Below, piece by piece: positions 1 through 7,968 of a stretch of DNA of 64,000 bases. Both the position numbers and the translations under genes were made by a program. This stretch comes from a bacterium. Its GTDB lineage: Bacteria > Desulfobacterota > Binatia > HRBIN30 > CADEER01. The stretch's first letter is position 1; every line of letters begins with the position of its first letter. Location of the stretch: assembly GCA_019637795.1 (NCBI GenBank), contig JAHBUY010000003.1:815409-879408 (forward strand), read 5' to 3'. The notes under the pieces were generated by a model. That model was not told the DNA's origin, searched no databases, and saw only the letters and a list, made by a program, of their open reading frames with translations.

Positions 1-2006
1 CCGACGATGCCGGCGGAGATCGACTTGCCGAGCGCCGGGTTGGTCGCGCAGTTCGCCGGATTGATGCTGAGCACGGTGTTGTCGAAGGTGAGGTCGTTGC
101 CGGTGCCGGCCACCTGCGCGCCGAGGATCGAGGAATTGATGGTCACCGGCACGTCGACCGGCTGGCCGGCGAGGCCGACGCTCTCGCCGACGGTGAGCAG
201 CACGCTGATCGGCGTCTGGGTGATCGTCGGCGTGTCGGCGGGCGTCGGCGTCACGGTCGGCGTCAGGCTCGGCGTGAACGTCTGACCGACGAGCTGCACC
301 GTGACCCGGCCGTCGCTGCCCGCAACCGGGGTCACCGGCAGCGCATTGGGATCCTGCGCGATGCCGTTGCTGTTGACCAGGGCGTAGTTGCCCGGGGGCG
401 CGCTGGCGACGATGTCGAAGGCGCAGGAGTAGAGCGGACCGTCTGGAATCGGATCGGTGTTCAGCGGCGGTCCCTGCACGAAGACGCGCAGCGTGCTCTG
501 GGTGCCGCTGATGCTGACGATGCCGGCGGAGATCGCCTTGCCGAGGAGCGGATTGGCGGCGCAGTTGGCCGGATTGATCGACAGGATGGTGTTGTCGAAG
601 GTGAGGTCGTTGCCGGTGCCGGCGACGGACGCGCCGAGCAGCGAGCTGTTGATCGTCGCGTGCACGACCACCTGCTGGCCGGCGAGCCCGATCACCTGAT
701 CGAGATCGATCAGCACGCTGACCGGCGTCTGGGAGGGGGTCGGCGTGAGGGTGAGGCTCGGCGTTGCCGTGACCGTCGGCGTCGCCGTGACCGTCGGCGT
801 CTCGGTCGGCGTGTCCGTCTCCGTCGCGGTCGGCAGGTTGGTCGGCGTGTCGGTGGCGGTCGACGTGACCGTCGGCGTCTCGGTGACGGTCGGGGTGAAG
901 GTCGCGGTCCCGGTCGAGCTCGGGGTGGCGGTGATCGATGGCGTCGAAGTCACGGTCGCGGTCGGGCCCACCAGGGTGACGACGATCGACCCGTTGGCGC
1001 CGGTCACGAGCGGGAGGTTGGTCCCCATGGGGTCCTGGGCGATGTGGTTGCTGCCGGTGAGGGCGTAGGTGCCGGGCAGGGCGCTGCCGAGGATGCCGAA
1101 CGTGCACGTGTAGAGCGGTCCGTCCGGCATCGGATCGGTGTTGAGCGGCGCGCCGAGCACCAGGATGCGCATGGTGGTCAGGTTGCCGCTGACGTTGACC
1201 ACGCCGCCGGAGAGGGTGCGCAGCAGCGACGGGTTCACGCTGCAGTTGCCGAGGCTCAGGCTCAGGGCGGTGTTGTCGAAGGTGATGTCGTTGCCCGCCG
1301 CCGCGACATCCAGCCCGGCGGTGACCAGGGAGGCGGTGATCGACACCGATCCGCCCGGCAGCCCGCTGCCGGTGCCGAGGTTGATGCGCACGATCTGCGG
1401 CGTGTTGGTCACCGTCGGCGTCGACGTGTGGGTGGCGGTGCTGGTCGGCGTGGGGGTGGCCGTGAAGGTGTCCGTCGCCGTGGCCGTGGGCGTCGCCGTC
1501 GCGGTCGCCGTCTCGGTCGCGGTGAAGGTCGGCGTGAAGGTCTCGGTCGCCGTGCTCGTCGGCGTCGGCGTGTCCGTCTCCGTGGCCGTCGCCGTCGGCG
1601 TGTCGACCGGCGTCTCGGTCGCGGTGCTGGTCGGGGTCGCGGTGTCGACTGGGGTATCGGTTGCCGTCTGCGTCGCGGTCGCGGTGTCGAGCGGCGGCGC
1701 GGTCGCGGTGTCCGTGGCGGTGGCCGTCGCGGTGGGGGTGTCCTCGGGTGTCGGCGTTTCGGTCTCCGTCGCCGTGGCGGTCGCGGTGTCCTCGGGCGTC
1801 GGGGTCTCGGTCTCCGTCGCCGTGGCGGTGGCCGTGTCCAGGGGCGTCGGGGTTTCGGTTTCCGTGGCCGTCGCGGTCGCCGTGGCGGTTTCGGTTTCGG
1901 TCGGCGTGTCGACCTGTGCCAGGCCGGGGCGGGCCGAGACGAGAGCGGCCAGCAGGACGAGCGCGGGCAACCACACCGCGCGGCGATTCGTCATCAGTCT
2001 TCGCAT
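1..2006 (-). CDS. Secreted cohesin-like repeat protein with Thr/Pro linker (partial)
   Basis: The minus-strand frame opens at ATG 2006 and is still open at base 1, so the C-terminus is missing. The N-terminus (MRRLMTNRRAVWLP, then a hydrophobic stretch ending near GLAQ) is a signal peptide. Residues about 33-200 are a low-complexity linker of TATATATETETPTP-type units. After it come two complete copies and the start of a third copy of a domain of about 140 residues. Each copy opens with INLG/IDLD, has a GxPGxxVxVxxxxxSxLxxAxxxNDLTFDNTxL core and a PDGPLYxCxF strand. This resembles type I cohesin modules, judged by pattern only. Further linkers separate the copies. The next gene upstream on this strand ends 23 bases away, encodes a dockerin-tailed protein and is probably co-transcribed. 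Cohesin-dockerin partnership is inferred. The protein is extracellular or surface-attached by its signal peptide. Confidence 0.72.
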   Translation of the reverse strand, partial: MRRLMTNRRAVWLPALVLLAALVSARPGLAQVDTPTETETATATATATETETPTPLDTATATATETETPTPEDTATATATETETPTPEDTPTATATATDTATAPPLDTATATQTATDTPVDTATPTSTATETPVDTPTATATETDTPTPTSTATETFTPTFTATETATATATPTATATDTFTATPTPTSTATHTSTPTVTNTPQIVRINLGTGSGLPGGSVSITASLVTAGLDVAAAGNDITFDNTALSLSLGNCSVNPSLLRTLSGGVVNVSGNLTTMRILVLGAPLNTDPMPDGPLYTCTFGILGSALPGTYALTGSNHIAQDPMGTNLPLVTGANGSIVVTLVGPTATVTSTPSITATPSSTGTATFTPTVTETPTVTSTATDTPTNLPTATETDTPTETPTVTATPTVTATPSLTLTPTPSQTPVSVLIDLDQVIGLAGQQVVVHATINSSLLGASVAGTGNDLTFDNTILSINPANCAANPLLGKAISAGIVSISGTQSTLRVFVQGPPLNTDPIPDGPLYSCAFDIVASAPPGNYALVNSNGIAQDPNALPVTPVAGSDGRVTVQLVGQTFTPSLTPTVTPTPADTPTITQTPISVLLTVGESVGLAGQPVDVPVTINSSILGAQVAGTGNDLTFDNTVLSINPANCATNPALGKSISAGIV
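1741..1884 (-). repeat. 48-bp tandem repeat in the linker of the cohesin-like gene
   Basis: Three consecutive 48-base units begin at 1741, 1789 and 1837 and differ at only a few positions. On the minus strand each codes a 16-residue unit of the form TATATATETETPTPxD. More diverged units continue to about 1405. The period is a multiple of three, so copy-number change would keep the reading frame. Confidence 0.8.
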
Positions 2007-2029
2007 GCCCCCGTTCCCCCCTGCACCGG

Positions 2030-3487
2030 TCACGTCGCCGGACAGCCGCCGAGGGCGCTGTTGACGCCCGCGATCAGCTCGCTGACGGAGACCTGCCCGT
2101 CGCCGTCGCGGTCGAACGCGGCGCAGCCGTCGACTGCCGTGGTGCCGAGGGCGATGTTCACCCCCACAATGAGCTCGTTGATGGAGACGGCGCCGTCGCC
2201 GTTGCAATCCCCGGCGCACGCCTGCGGCCCGCGCGTCGGGGTCGCCGTGCCGACGTGGGTCGGCGTGGCGGTGAAGGTCGGCGTGGCCGTGAAGGTCGGC
2301 GCTGGCGTGAACGGCACGTCGGCGCCGTTCAACGCCACCGTCACCCGGTCCTGGCTGGAGGCGCTGGCCGCCACGTCGGGCATGCCGTCGCCGTTGAGAT
2401 CGTCGATCGCCAGCGCGTCCAGCGAGTCGTCGTTGGCGATGATCTTCTCGGCGAGACTGAAGCCGCCGTCGCTGGCGCCCTTCCACAGCTCGAGGCCGAG
2501 GACGCTGACGACGAAGAGATCGTCCGTGCCGTCGCCGTCGGCGTCGGCCAGGGCGGCCGCCTCGGGCAGGAAGCCGACGATCTGCGTCGTCGGCGCCGCG
2601 AAGGTGCGCGGCGCGGTCTGCGCCAGGGTCAGCAAGCGGCCGTTGTTGTGCGCCACCACCAGCACCTGCGGCCGCGCCAGGCCCGGCGCGGCGTCGATCA
2701 GGGCCGCCACCGGCGCGGTGACCGTCGTCACCGACTGCGGCGAGCCGAACGGCGCCGCCGTGCCGGTGCCATAGAACACGAACACCGCGCCACCCTCGCG
2801 ATCGGCCACCAGCGCGTCGACGTGGCCGTCGCCGTCGAGATCGCCGAGGTCGATGGCGCTCGGCGCCGTGCCGACGACGGTCGTGGCGGTGGTGGCGAAA
2901 GCGCCGCTGGGCGAGCCGGACTGGCGCTGGCCGGCGAGCACCGTGAACAGGCCGCGGCTGCCGCCGCTCTGCGCGAAACCGATCACCAGGTCGAGCGCGC
3001 CGTCGCCGGTCACGTCGCCGACCCGGATGACGCGCGGGAAGAAGCCGCCGAGCTTGTATTCGACGGGACGGGCGAAGCCGCCGCTGCCGTTGTTGAGGTA
3101 CACCAGGATGCTGCCGCGCAGCGGAAAGGCGGTGACGTCGTCCACCGCGGCGGCGAGATCGGCGGCGCCGTCGGCATTGAAATCGCCGGCCGCCACCGCG
3201 TGCAGGATGTACTTCGACGCGTCCACGCTCACCCGCTGTTCCGGAAAGAAGCTCCCCTGACCCCGATTGAAGAGAATCGACAGCGACGGGCCTTCCGCCC
3301 CGGCCTCGTTCGCCGTCACCACATCACGTCCAGCCTGCGCGTCCACGGCCCCGATGGCGATGCTCACCGGCGAGCCGTCGACCGCGTACGTCCCCGGCCG
3401 CCCGAAGCGAGGCGCCGCCCAGCCCGGCGACACCACGACACAGAGCCACATTGCCCAGGTGAGACAGAGCCCCGCCCGCCTCACCAT
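2030..3487 (-). CDS. Secreted FG-GAP/VCBS beta-propeller protein with C-terminal dockerin-like domain
   Basis: A 485-residue exported protein. I prefer ATG 3487 (MVRRAGLCLTWAMW, a good Sec signal ending near PGWA, with GGGG five bases upstream) over the in-frame ATG at 3511. The body carries repeated calcium-loop motifs of FG-GAP/VCBS type (DFNADGAADL, DVTGDGALDL, DLDGDGHVDA, DADGDGTDDL, DLNGDGMPDV), which predict a seven-bladed propeller. A short Thr/Pro linker (FTATPTFTATPT) follows. The tail from about residue 420 has two dockerin-like EF-hand loops, DCNGDGAVSINEL and DRDGDGQVSVSEL, each with the D-x-N/D-x-D-G spacing and closing Glu. It lies directly upstream of the cohesin-like gene on the same strand. 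Ligand and binding partner are unknown; adhesion or surface assembly is an inference. Confidence 0.82.
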   Translation of the reverse strand: MVRRAGLCLTWAMWLCVVVSPGWAAPRFGRPGTYAVDGSPVSIAIGAVDAQAGRDVVTANEAGAEGPSLSILFNRGQGSFFPEQRVSVDASKYILHAVAAGDFNADGAADLAAAVDDVTAFPLRGSILVYLNNGSGGFARPVEYKLGGFFPRVIRVGDVTGDGALDLVIGFAQSGGSRGLFTVLAGQRQSGSPSGAFATTATTVVGTAPSAIDLGDLDGDGHVDALVADREGGAVFVFYGTGTAAPFGSPQSVTTVTAPVAALIDAAPGLARPQVLVVAHNNGRLLTLAQTAPRTFAAPTTQIVGFLPEAAALADADGDGTDDLFVVSVLGLELWKGASDGGFSLAEKIIANDDSLDALAIDDLNGDGMPDVAASASSQDRVTVALNGADVPFTPAPTFTATPTFTATPTHVGTATPTRGPQACAGDCNGDGAVSINELIVGVNIALGTTAVDGCAAFDRDGDGQVSVSELIAGVNSALGGCPAT

Positions 3488-3627
3488 GGGCACCCCGGAG
3501 CACACGCGCATTCATGCAGGTCCGAACGCTGCATCCTATTGTCCGGCGCTGAAGTTTTTCAAGAATATTTGGACGGTGGGCGAGACGGTGATTTGCCTTG
3601 CCGCTGTTGGAGGAGACGAATAGAGAC

Positions 3628-4911
3628 ATGACCATGCCCCGGCGACACGCGAATTGGCAAATGGGGGGGAGATTCGCTCTTCCCGGTTTGCTGCACGGGC
3701 TCCTCTGCGGGGCTCTTCTTTTGGCCTTTTCGGCGCCGGCGCAGGGCCAGCCGTGCCTCTATGTCGTCAACCAGTTGCGCGGGGCGGTCGAGGCCTTCTC
3801 CCGGCCCGGGCTCTCGCTGGTGGCGAGCGTCGGGCTCAGCGAATGCGTGCTGCCGCAGTGCATGCCGACGGCGCTGGCGGTCGACACCGCGCGGCGCCGC
3901 GCCTACGTGGCGCGGCAGGACGCCGGCTCGGTGCAGGTCATCGACATGACCGGCATCGCCCCGCCGAAGAAGATCGGGGTCGGGAGCGCTCCGGCCGATG
4001 TCGCGCTGAGCCCCGACGGGTCCCGCCTCTACGTCGCCAACCTCGGCAGCGATTCCGTATCGGTGATCGACACCGCGCTCGACGCGGTGATCGACACGAT
4101 CGCGGTCGGCGACGAACCGCGCGGCCTCGCCGTCCGCCCCGACGGCTCGCGCCTCTACGTTGCCAACTTTCGCGGCGACACGGTGTCGGTGATCGACACC
4201 GCCAGCGGCGAGGTCATCGACACCCTGACGGTCGTGATCGGTGGCGGCCCGACGGCCGTCAGGCTGACCCCGGACGGCACCCGGCTCTACGTCAGCAACT
4301 TCCGGATCGCGACGGTCTCGGTGCTCGACCTCGCCAATCCCGGCGCGCCCCTCGGCTCGATTCCGGTGGGCCTCGGGCCGCGCGCCATCGCCTTCACGAG
4401 CAGCGGCGCCACCGCCTACGTCGCCAACTGGCTCGACGGCACCCTCACCCCGATCGACACCGCCAGCCAGACCCCGGGGACGCCGATCACCGTCGGCCGC
4501 GCGCCGATCGACATCGTGCTCACCGACGACGCCACCACCGGCTACGTCGCCAACCTCTCCGACAACACGCTGTCGATCCTCGACGTCGCCAGCGGCGGCG
4601 TGACGACGCTCGCCGACCAGGGCGCGCCGTTCGACCTCGCCCTCGGGAGCTGCCCGCTGCTGCCGACGCCGACCGCGACCGTCACCGCCACGCCGCGCTC
4701 CACCGTCACCCCGACCCCACCGAGCGGCACCTGCACCGGCGATTGCAACGGCGACGGCATGGTCGCCATCGGCGAGCTGATCACCGGCGTCAACATCGCG
4801 CTCGGCAACACCAGCGTCGCGAACTGTCCGTCGTTCGACCGCAACGGCGACGAGATGGTGAGCGTCAACGAGCTCATCGCCGCCGTGAACGCCGCCCTGG
4901 GCGGCTGCTGA
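3628..4911 (+). CDS. Secreted YVTN-type beta-propeller protein with C-terminal dockerin-like domain
   Basis: A 427-residue protein. ATG 3628 follows GGAGGAGA; an earlier in-frame start at 3598 would precede that site and is less likely. The signal peptide runs to about SAPAQGQ. Residues 40-345 hold repeats of the form SPDGSRLYVANLGSDSVSVID, the YVTN/surface-antigen propeller family related to NHL and SMP-30 folds. A linker with repeated TxTP triplets leads to a dockerin-like tail at about 370-427, with loops DCNGDGMVAIGEL and DRNGDEMVSVNEL. The second loop has Glu where the usual Gly stands. The gene is divergent from the FG-GAP/dockerin gene across a short AT-richer region around 3540-3570, which probably holds promoters for both. 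The function is probably surface recognition; no enzymatic motif is seen. Confidence 0.82.
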   Translation: MTMPRRHANWQMGGRFALPGLLHGLLCGALLLAFSAPAQGQPCLYVVNQLRGAVEAFSRPGLSLVASVGLSECVLPQCMPTALAVDTARRRAYVARQDAGSVQVIDMTGIAPPKKIGVGSAPADVALSPDGSRLYVANLGSDSVSVIDTALDAVIDTIAVGDEPRGLAVRPDGSRLYVANFRGDTVSVIDTASGEVIDTLTVVIGGGPTAVRLTPDGTRLYVSNFRIATVSVLDLANPGAPLGSIPVGLGPRAIAFTSSGATAYVANWLDGTLTPIDTASQTPGTPITVGRAPIDIVLTDDATTGYVANLSDNTLSILDVASGGVTTLADQGAPFDLALGSCPLLPTPTATVTATPRSTVTPTPPSGTCTGDCNGDGMVAIGELITGVNIALGNTSVANCPSFDRNGDEMVSVNELIAAVNAALGGC

Positions 4912-4965
4912 GCCGCGCGGCGCTCGCCGGTGGCGGCGGCCGCGACGAGCGGCTATTTGCGGCGG

Positions 4966-5784
4966 ATGCGGCGAGCTGGGAAATGGCGCGGCGCGGCGCT
5001 GGCGCTGCTGGCGGCCGGGTGCGCCGCCAGCACCGGGCTGACCCAGAGCCGGGCGACGATGAAGGGCATGCCGTGCAGCGAGGCCGACCGCGTGGCGCGC
5101 GCGGCGCTGCTGCGGCTCGGCTACGACGGCGAGGTGGTCACCCCGTCGCGGCCGGGGACGCCCGGCCGGATCGTCGCCCACAAGGCCGGCGGCTACGACT
5201 ACGTCACCAACGCGGCGACCCGCCAGTACACCGCCACGGTGACCGTCACCTGCGCCAACGCCGGCGCGACCCTGGAGGCGGTCACCGACGAGCCGCTGCC
5301 CGGCGCGCTGACGTTCAAGGGCGACTTCGTCAGCGCCGTCGACGCCGTCGCGGCGCGCCGCATCCAGCGACCGCAGCTCGCCAGCCGCCCGGCCACCGGC
5401 ATGGTGATCACCATCGAGCCGCTGCGCGACAGCGAGGCGCGCCACGCCCTCGGCATCGACCTGCCCGCCGCCGGCGTCACGCCGGTGCGCCTCACCATCG
5501 ACAATCGCACCGACCGCACCTACGCCTTCTCCCCCTCCCGGGTCCGCCTCGAGAGCCAGGAGGGCGAGCGCACCGCGGCGCTGTCCGCGGCCCAGGTTGG
5601 CGAGCGCGCCGGCGCGCCGGGCGAACAGGCGGCGAGCCGCCACGCCATCGCCGACACGGTGGTCGCGCCGCGCGCCGTCGTCACCGGCTTCCTCTACGCG
5701 CCGGCCTCCGCCTACCGCCGCGCCACGGTGGTGCTGATCGACCAGGACACCGAGGAAGAGGAAGGCTTCAGTGTCGAGTTCTGA
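4966..5784 (+). CDS. Lipoprotein, first of two tandem paralogues
   Basis: A 272-residue predicted lipoprotein. The start at ATG 4966 gives a compact lipoprotein signal (MRRAGKWRGAALALLAAGC) with the lipobox LAAGC; the GTG at 4930 is a possible earlier start. The mature part begins with a Cys-containing region (KGMPCSEADRVARAALLRLG) and ends in an acidic tail, EEEEGFSVEF. The downstream gene has the same layout: lipobox, a conserved Cys near the start of the mature domain, the RLTIDNRTDRTYAFSPSRVRL-like strand, and the tail EEDEGVRVEF. These are therefore tandem duplicates. The stop codon overlaps the next start by 14 bases, so the two are translated together. I recognise no family and infer only an envelope location. 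Confidence 0.72.
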   Translation: MRRAGKWRGAALALLAAGCAASTGLTQSRATMKGMPCSEADRVARAALLRLGYDGEVVTPSRPGTPGRIVAHKAGGYDYVTNAATRQYTATVTVTCANAGATLEAVTDEPLPGALTFKGDFVSAVDAVAARRIQRPQLASRPATGMVITIEPLRDSEARHALGIDLPAAGVTPVRLTIDNRTDRTYAFSPSRVRLESQEGERTAALSAAQVGERAGAPGEQAASRHAIADTVVAPRAVVTGFLYAPASAYRRATVVLIDQDTEEEEGFSVEF

Positions 5785-6661
5785 GCGGCGCATCGGACGC
5801 TGGTCACGGCGCATCGCCGCCGCGGCGCTGCTGCCATTCGTCGGCTGCGCCTCGGCGCCGATCCGTCAGTACGACCTCGCCGACCAGCCGCTCACCTGCG
5901 AGGAGGGCAACCACCTCGCCTACCGGACCGTCGAGGCCATGGGGTACACGGTGGGCGCCTTCGAGCCGGCGACGCCGGGACGCGACGGCACGATCAGGGC
6001 CAGTCGCCAGGCGCGCGGCTCCGGCGAGGAGCAGCACATGACCGTCGGCATCGCCTGCGGACCGGGCGGCGTCACGCTGAACGCCAGCCGCGACGGCGTG
6101 CTGGTCGAGCAGATGGACACCAAGCGCGGCTTCCACCACGCCTTCCTCAACGTGCAGGCGATGGGCGCCGCGCAGCAGCAGCTCGAGGCGCAGATGCGCG
6201 CCGGCACCGCGCCGGCCTCGCAGCAACGGCGCGACCTGCGGGTGGTGATCGCGCCGCTGCGCGGCCCGGGCTCGAAGCTCGAGTTCCCGTTCGACCTCGC
6301 CGCCGCCGGCATCCTGCCGGTGCGCGTCGACATCACCAACCTCACGCCGCGCACCTATCGCCTCGCCCCCGACGCCATCCGCCTGCAACGGCGCGACCGC
6401 ACCCGGGTCGCGCCGCTGGCGGTGTCCGCCGCCGCGGCGCAGGTGGCGGCGGCGCGCGTCGGCGGCGCCCCGCTCACCACCATGAACACCGCCGCCATCG
6501 CCGACGCGCTCGCCGCCCATCAATTCACGGCGACGTCGATCGCCCCCAACGGCCAACAGCAGGGCTTCCTCTACTTCCCGCTCGCCGACTACACCAGCGC
6601 GCGCGCCGTCCTCACCGACGCCGAGAGCGAGGAGGACGAGGGCGTGCGGGTGGAATTCTGA
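5771..6661 (+). CDS. Lipoprotein, second of two tandem paralogues
   Basis: A 296-residue predicted lipoprotein with a signal peptide ending in the lipobox FVGC. It shares its architecture with the preceding gene: an early Cys (PLTCEEGNH), a central region of about 60 residues after GTIRASRQARG, a strand VRVDITNLTPRTYRLAPDAIRL, and the terminal EEDEGVRVEF. It has an Ala/Gln-rich insertion around residues 120-150 that the first copy lacks. It overlaps the first gene by 14 bases and is almost certainly in the same transcript. No catalytic motif is visible. The conserved C-terminal acidic-Val-Glu-Phe ending in both copies is the most distinctive feature. Confidence 0.74.
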   Translation: MSSSERRIGRWSRRIAAAALLPFVGCASAPIRQYDLADQPLTCEEGNHLAYRTVEAMGYTVGAFEPATPGRDGTIRASRQARGSGEEQHMTVGIACGPGGVTLNASRDGVLVEQMDTKRGFHHAFLNVQAMGAAQQQLEAQMRAGTAPASQQRRDLRVVIAPLRGPGSKLEFPFDLAAAGILPVRVDITNLTPRTYRLAPDAIRLQRRDRTRVAPLAVSAAAAQVAAARVGGAPLTTMNTAAIADALAAHQFTATSIAPNGQQQGFLYFPLADYTSARAVLTDAESEEDEGVRVEF

Positions 6662-6908
6662 CCCGGCGTGCCGGCGCGGCCGCCACCCTGGCGATCACCC
6701 GCGCCCCGGGGCATGGAACTGGCGCACCGACGACGCATGGACCGGGTCCTCGCCCGATGAGGTCGATCTCATCCGTGAAGCCCGCGCCAGCCCCGTTCCG
6801 GCGCGCTGCGCCGGGTGAATGGCCCGGGCGCGACCGGCCGCTCCGCTGCCCGCCCTGGCCGGATGCCGCGTGGCCATGGACGCACGTCTGTGCTCTACTC
6901 CAGAGCTG

Positions 6909-7547
6909 ATGAAACCGGCATCCCCCGCTCCCCCGAAGCCCGAGAAATCGCGCTGGCGCCAGAACGTCGAATCGATCGGCCTGGCGCTGATCATCGCCCT
7001 CGCCGTCCGCTCCTCCGTCGTGCAGGCCTTCTGGGTTCCCTCCGGATCGATGCTGCCGACGATCCAGATCGGCGATCACATCTTCGTCAACAAGCTCGCC
7101 TACGCCGTGCGCCTGCCGCTGATCGGCACCGAGCTCTTCAAGGTCGGCGATCTGCAGCGCAACGACATCGTCGTCTTCGTCTCGCCGGTCGATCGCTCCA
7201 CCGACCTCATCAAGCGCGTCATCGCGGTTCCCGGCGACACGGTGGAGATCAGGAACAAGAAGGTGTTCGTCAACGGCGAGGCGATCCCCGACAGCCACGC
7301 CCACTTCGTCGACTCGACGATCAATCCGAACGGCGGCCGCGACAACATGCCACCGACGCAGGTCCCCGAGGGCAAGTTCTTCGTCATGGGCGACAACCGC
7401 GACCGCAGCTACGACAGCCGCTTCTGGGGCTTCGCCAACATCGAGGACATCAAGGGCAAGGCGACCTTCATCTACTGGTCGCGCGACACGTCGAACGGCT
7501 GGCTGGCGGCGCCGCGCTTCGAGCGCTTCGGCCACTTCATCGACTAG
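6909..7547 (+). CDS. lepB: Signal peptidase I
   Basis: A 212-residue type I leader peptidase that cleaves Sec signal peptides at the periplasmic face of the inner membrane. An N-terminal membrane segment (residues about 20-40) precedes box B with the catalytic serine, SGSMLPT (Ser47). The general base Lys102 lies in LIKRVIAVPGD. Box E is MGDNRDRSYDSRFWG. ATG 6909 gives a normal N-terminus (MKPASPAPPKPEKSRWRQNV); upstream in-frame starts would add an unrelated extension. The Shine-Dalgarno is weak. The gene is monocistronic or leads into the small gene at 7684. The many signal-peptide proteins in this window are its natural substrates. Confidence 0.95.
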   Translation: MKPASPAPPKPEKSRWRQNVESIGLALIIALAVRSSVVQAFWVPSGSMLPTIQIGDHIFVNKLAYAVRLPLIGTELFKVGDLQRNDIVVFVSPVDRSTDLIKRVIAVPGDTVEIRNKKVFVNGEAIPDSHAHFVDSTINPNGGRDNMPPTQVPEGKFFVMGDNRDRSYDSRFWGFANIEDIKGKATFIYWSRDTSNGWLAAPRFERFGHFID

Positions 7548-7683
7548 CGCCGCGGCGATTCCTGGCGGCGCGCGGCGATCCGCTGCGCGACCGGAGCACA
7601 CGCACCAGCGCGAATTGCGGCCCCCCAGGGCCTCTGGTACGGTCGCGGTCCCGCGTTCCGAACAACCCGAAAGGAGTCCGCCC

Positions 7684-7863
7684 ATGGCTGGTGGGAAGAC
7701 CTTCAAGCGCGACCAGAAGCGCCGCAAGGAGATGGCGCGCAAGCTGAAGCAGGAAGAGAAGATGCGCGAGCGCGCGGCGCGCAAGGAACAGAAGAAGTCG
7801 ATCGACGACATCGACGAGACGATCAACCCACCGGACGAACCGTCGGCCCAGGACGCCGACTGA
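7684..7863 (+). CDS. Small basic Lys/Glu-rich protein
   Basis: A 59-residue ORF starting at ATG 7684, after an AAAGGAG ribosome-binding site at ideal spacing. The first 40 residues are strongly charged (KTFKRDQKRRKEMARKLKQE) and likely form one amphipathic helix. The last 15 are acidic and proline-containing. There is no signal peptide or membrane segment, so it is probably cytoplasmic and perhaps binds nucleic acid. I do not recognise a named family. The good ribosome-binding site and the codon pattern support a real gene. Confidence 0.7.
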   Translation: MAGGKTFKRDQKRRKEMARKLKQEEKMRERAARKEQKKSIDDIDETINPPDEPSAQDAD

Positions 7864-7968
7864 GCGAGCGCCGCCGTCAGCGACCACGGAGCGAGGCGTC
7901 GTCCCAGCAACGCGCAGCGCACGATCGCAACCCCCCGCGCGACGGCGCCGGCGGCCCGTCGCGAGCGC

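Noticed and set aside
660..2774. Long plus-strand frames rich in Arg/Gly or in Val-Gly-Val repeats
   Set aside because: They mirror the Thr/Pro linker and FG-GAP repeats coded on the minus strand; the minus-strand frames have signal peptides and recognisable domains.
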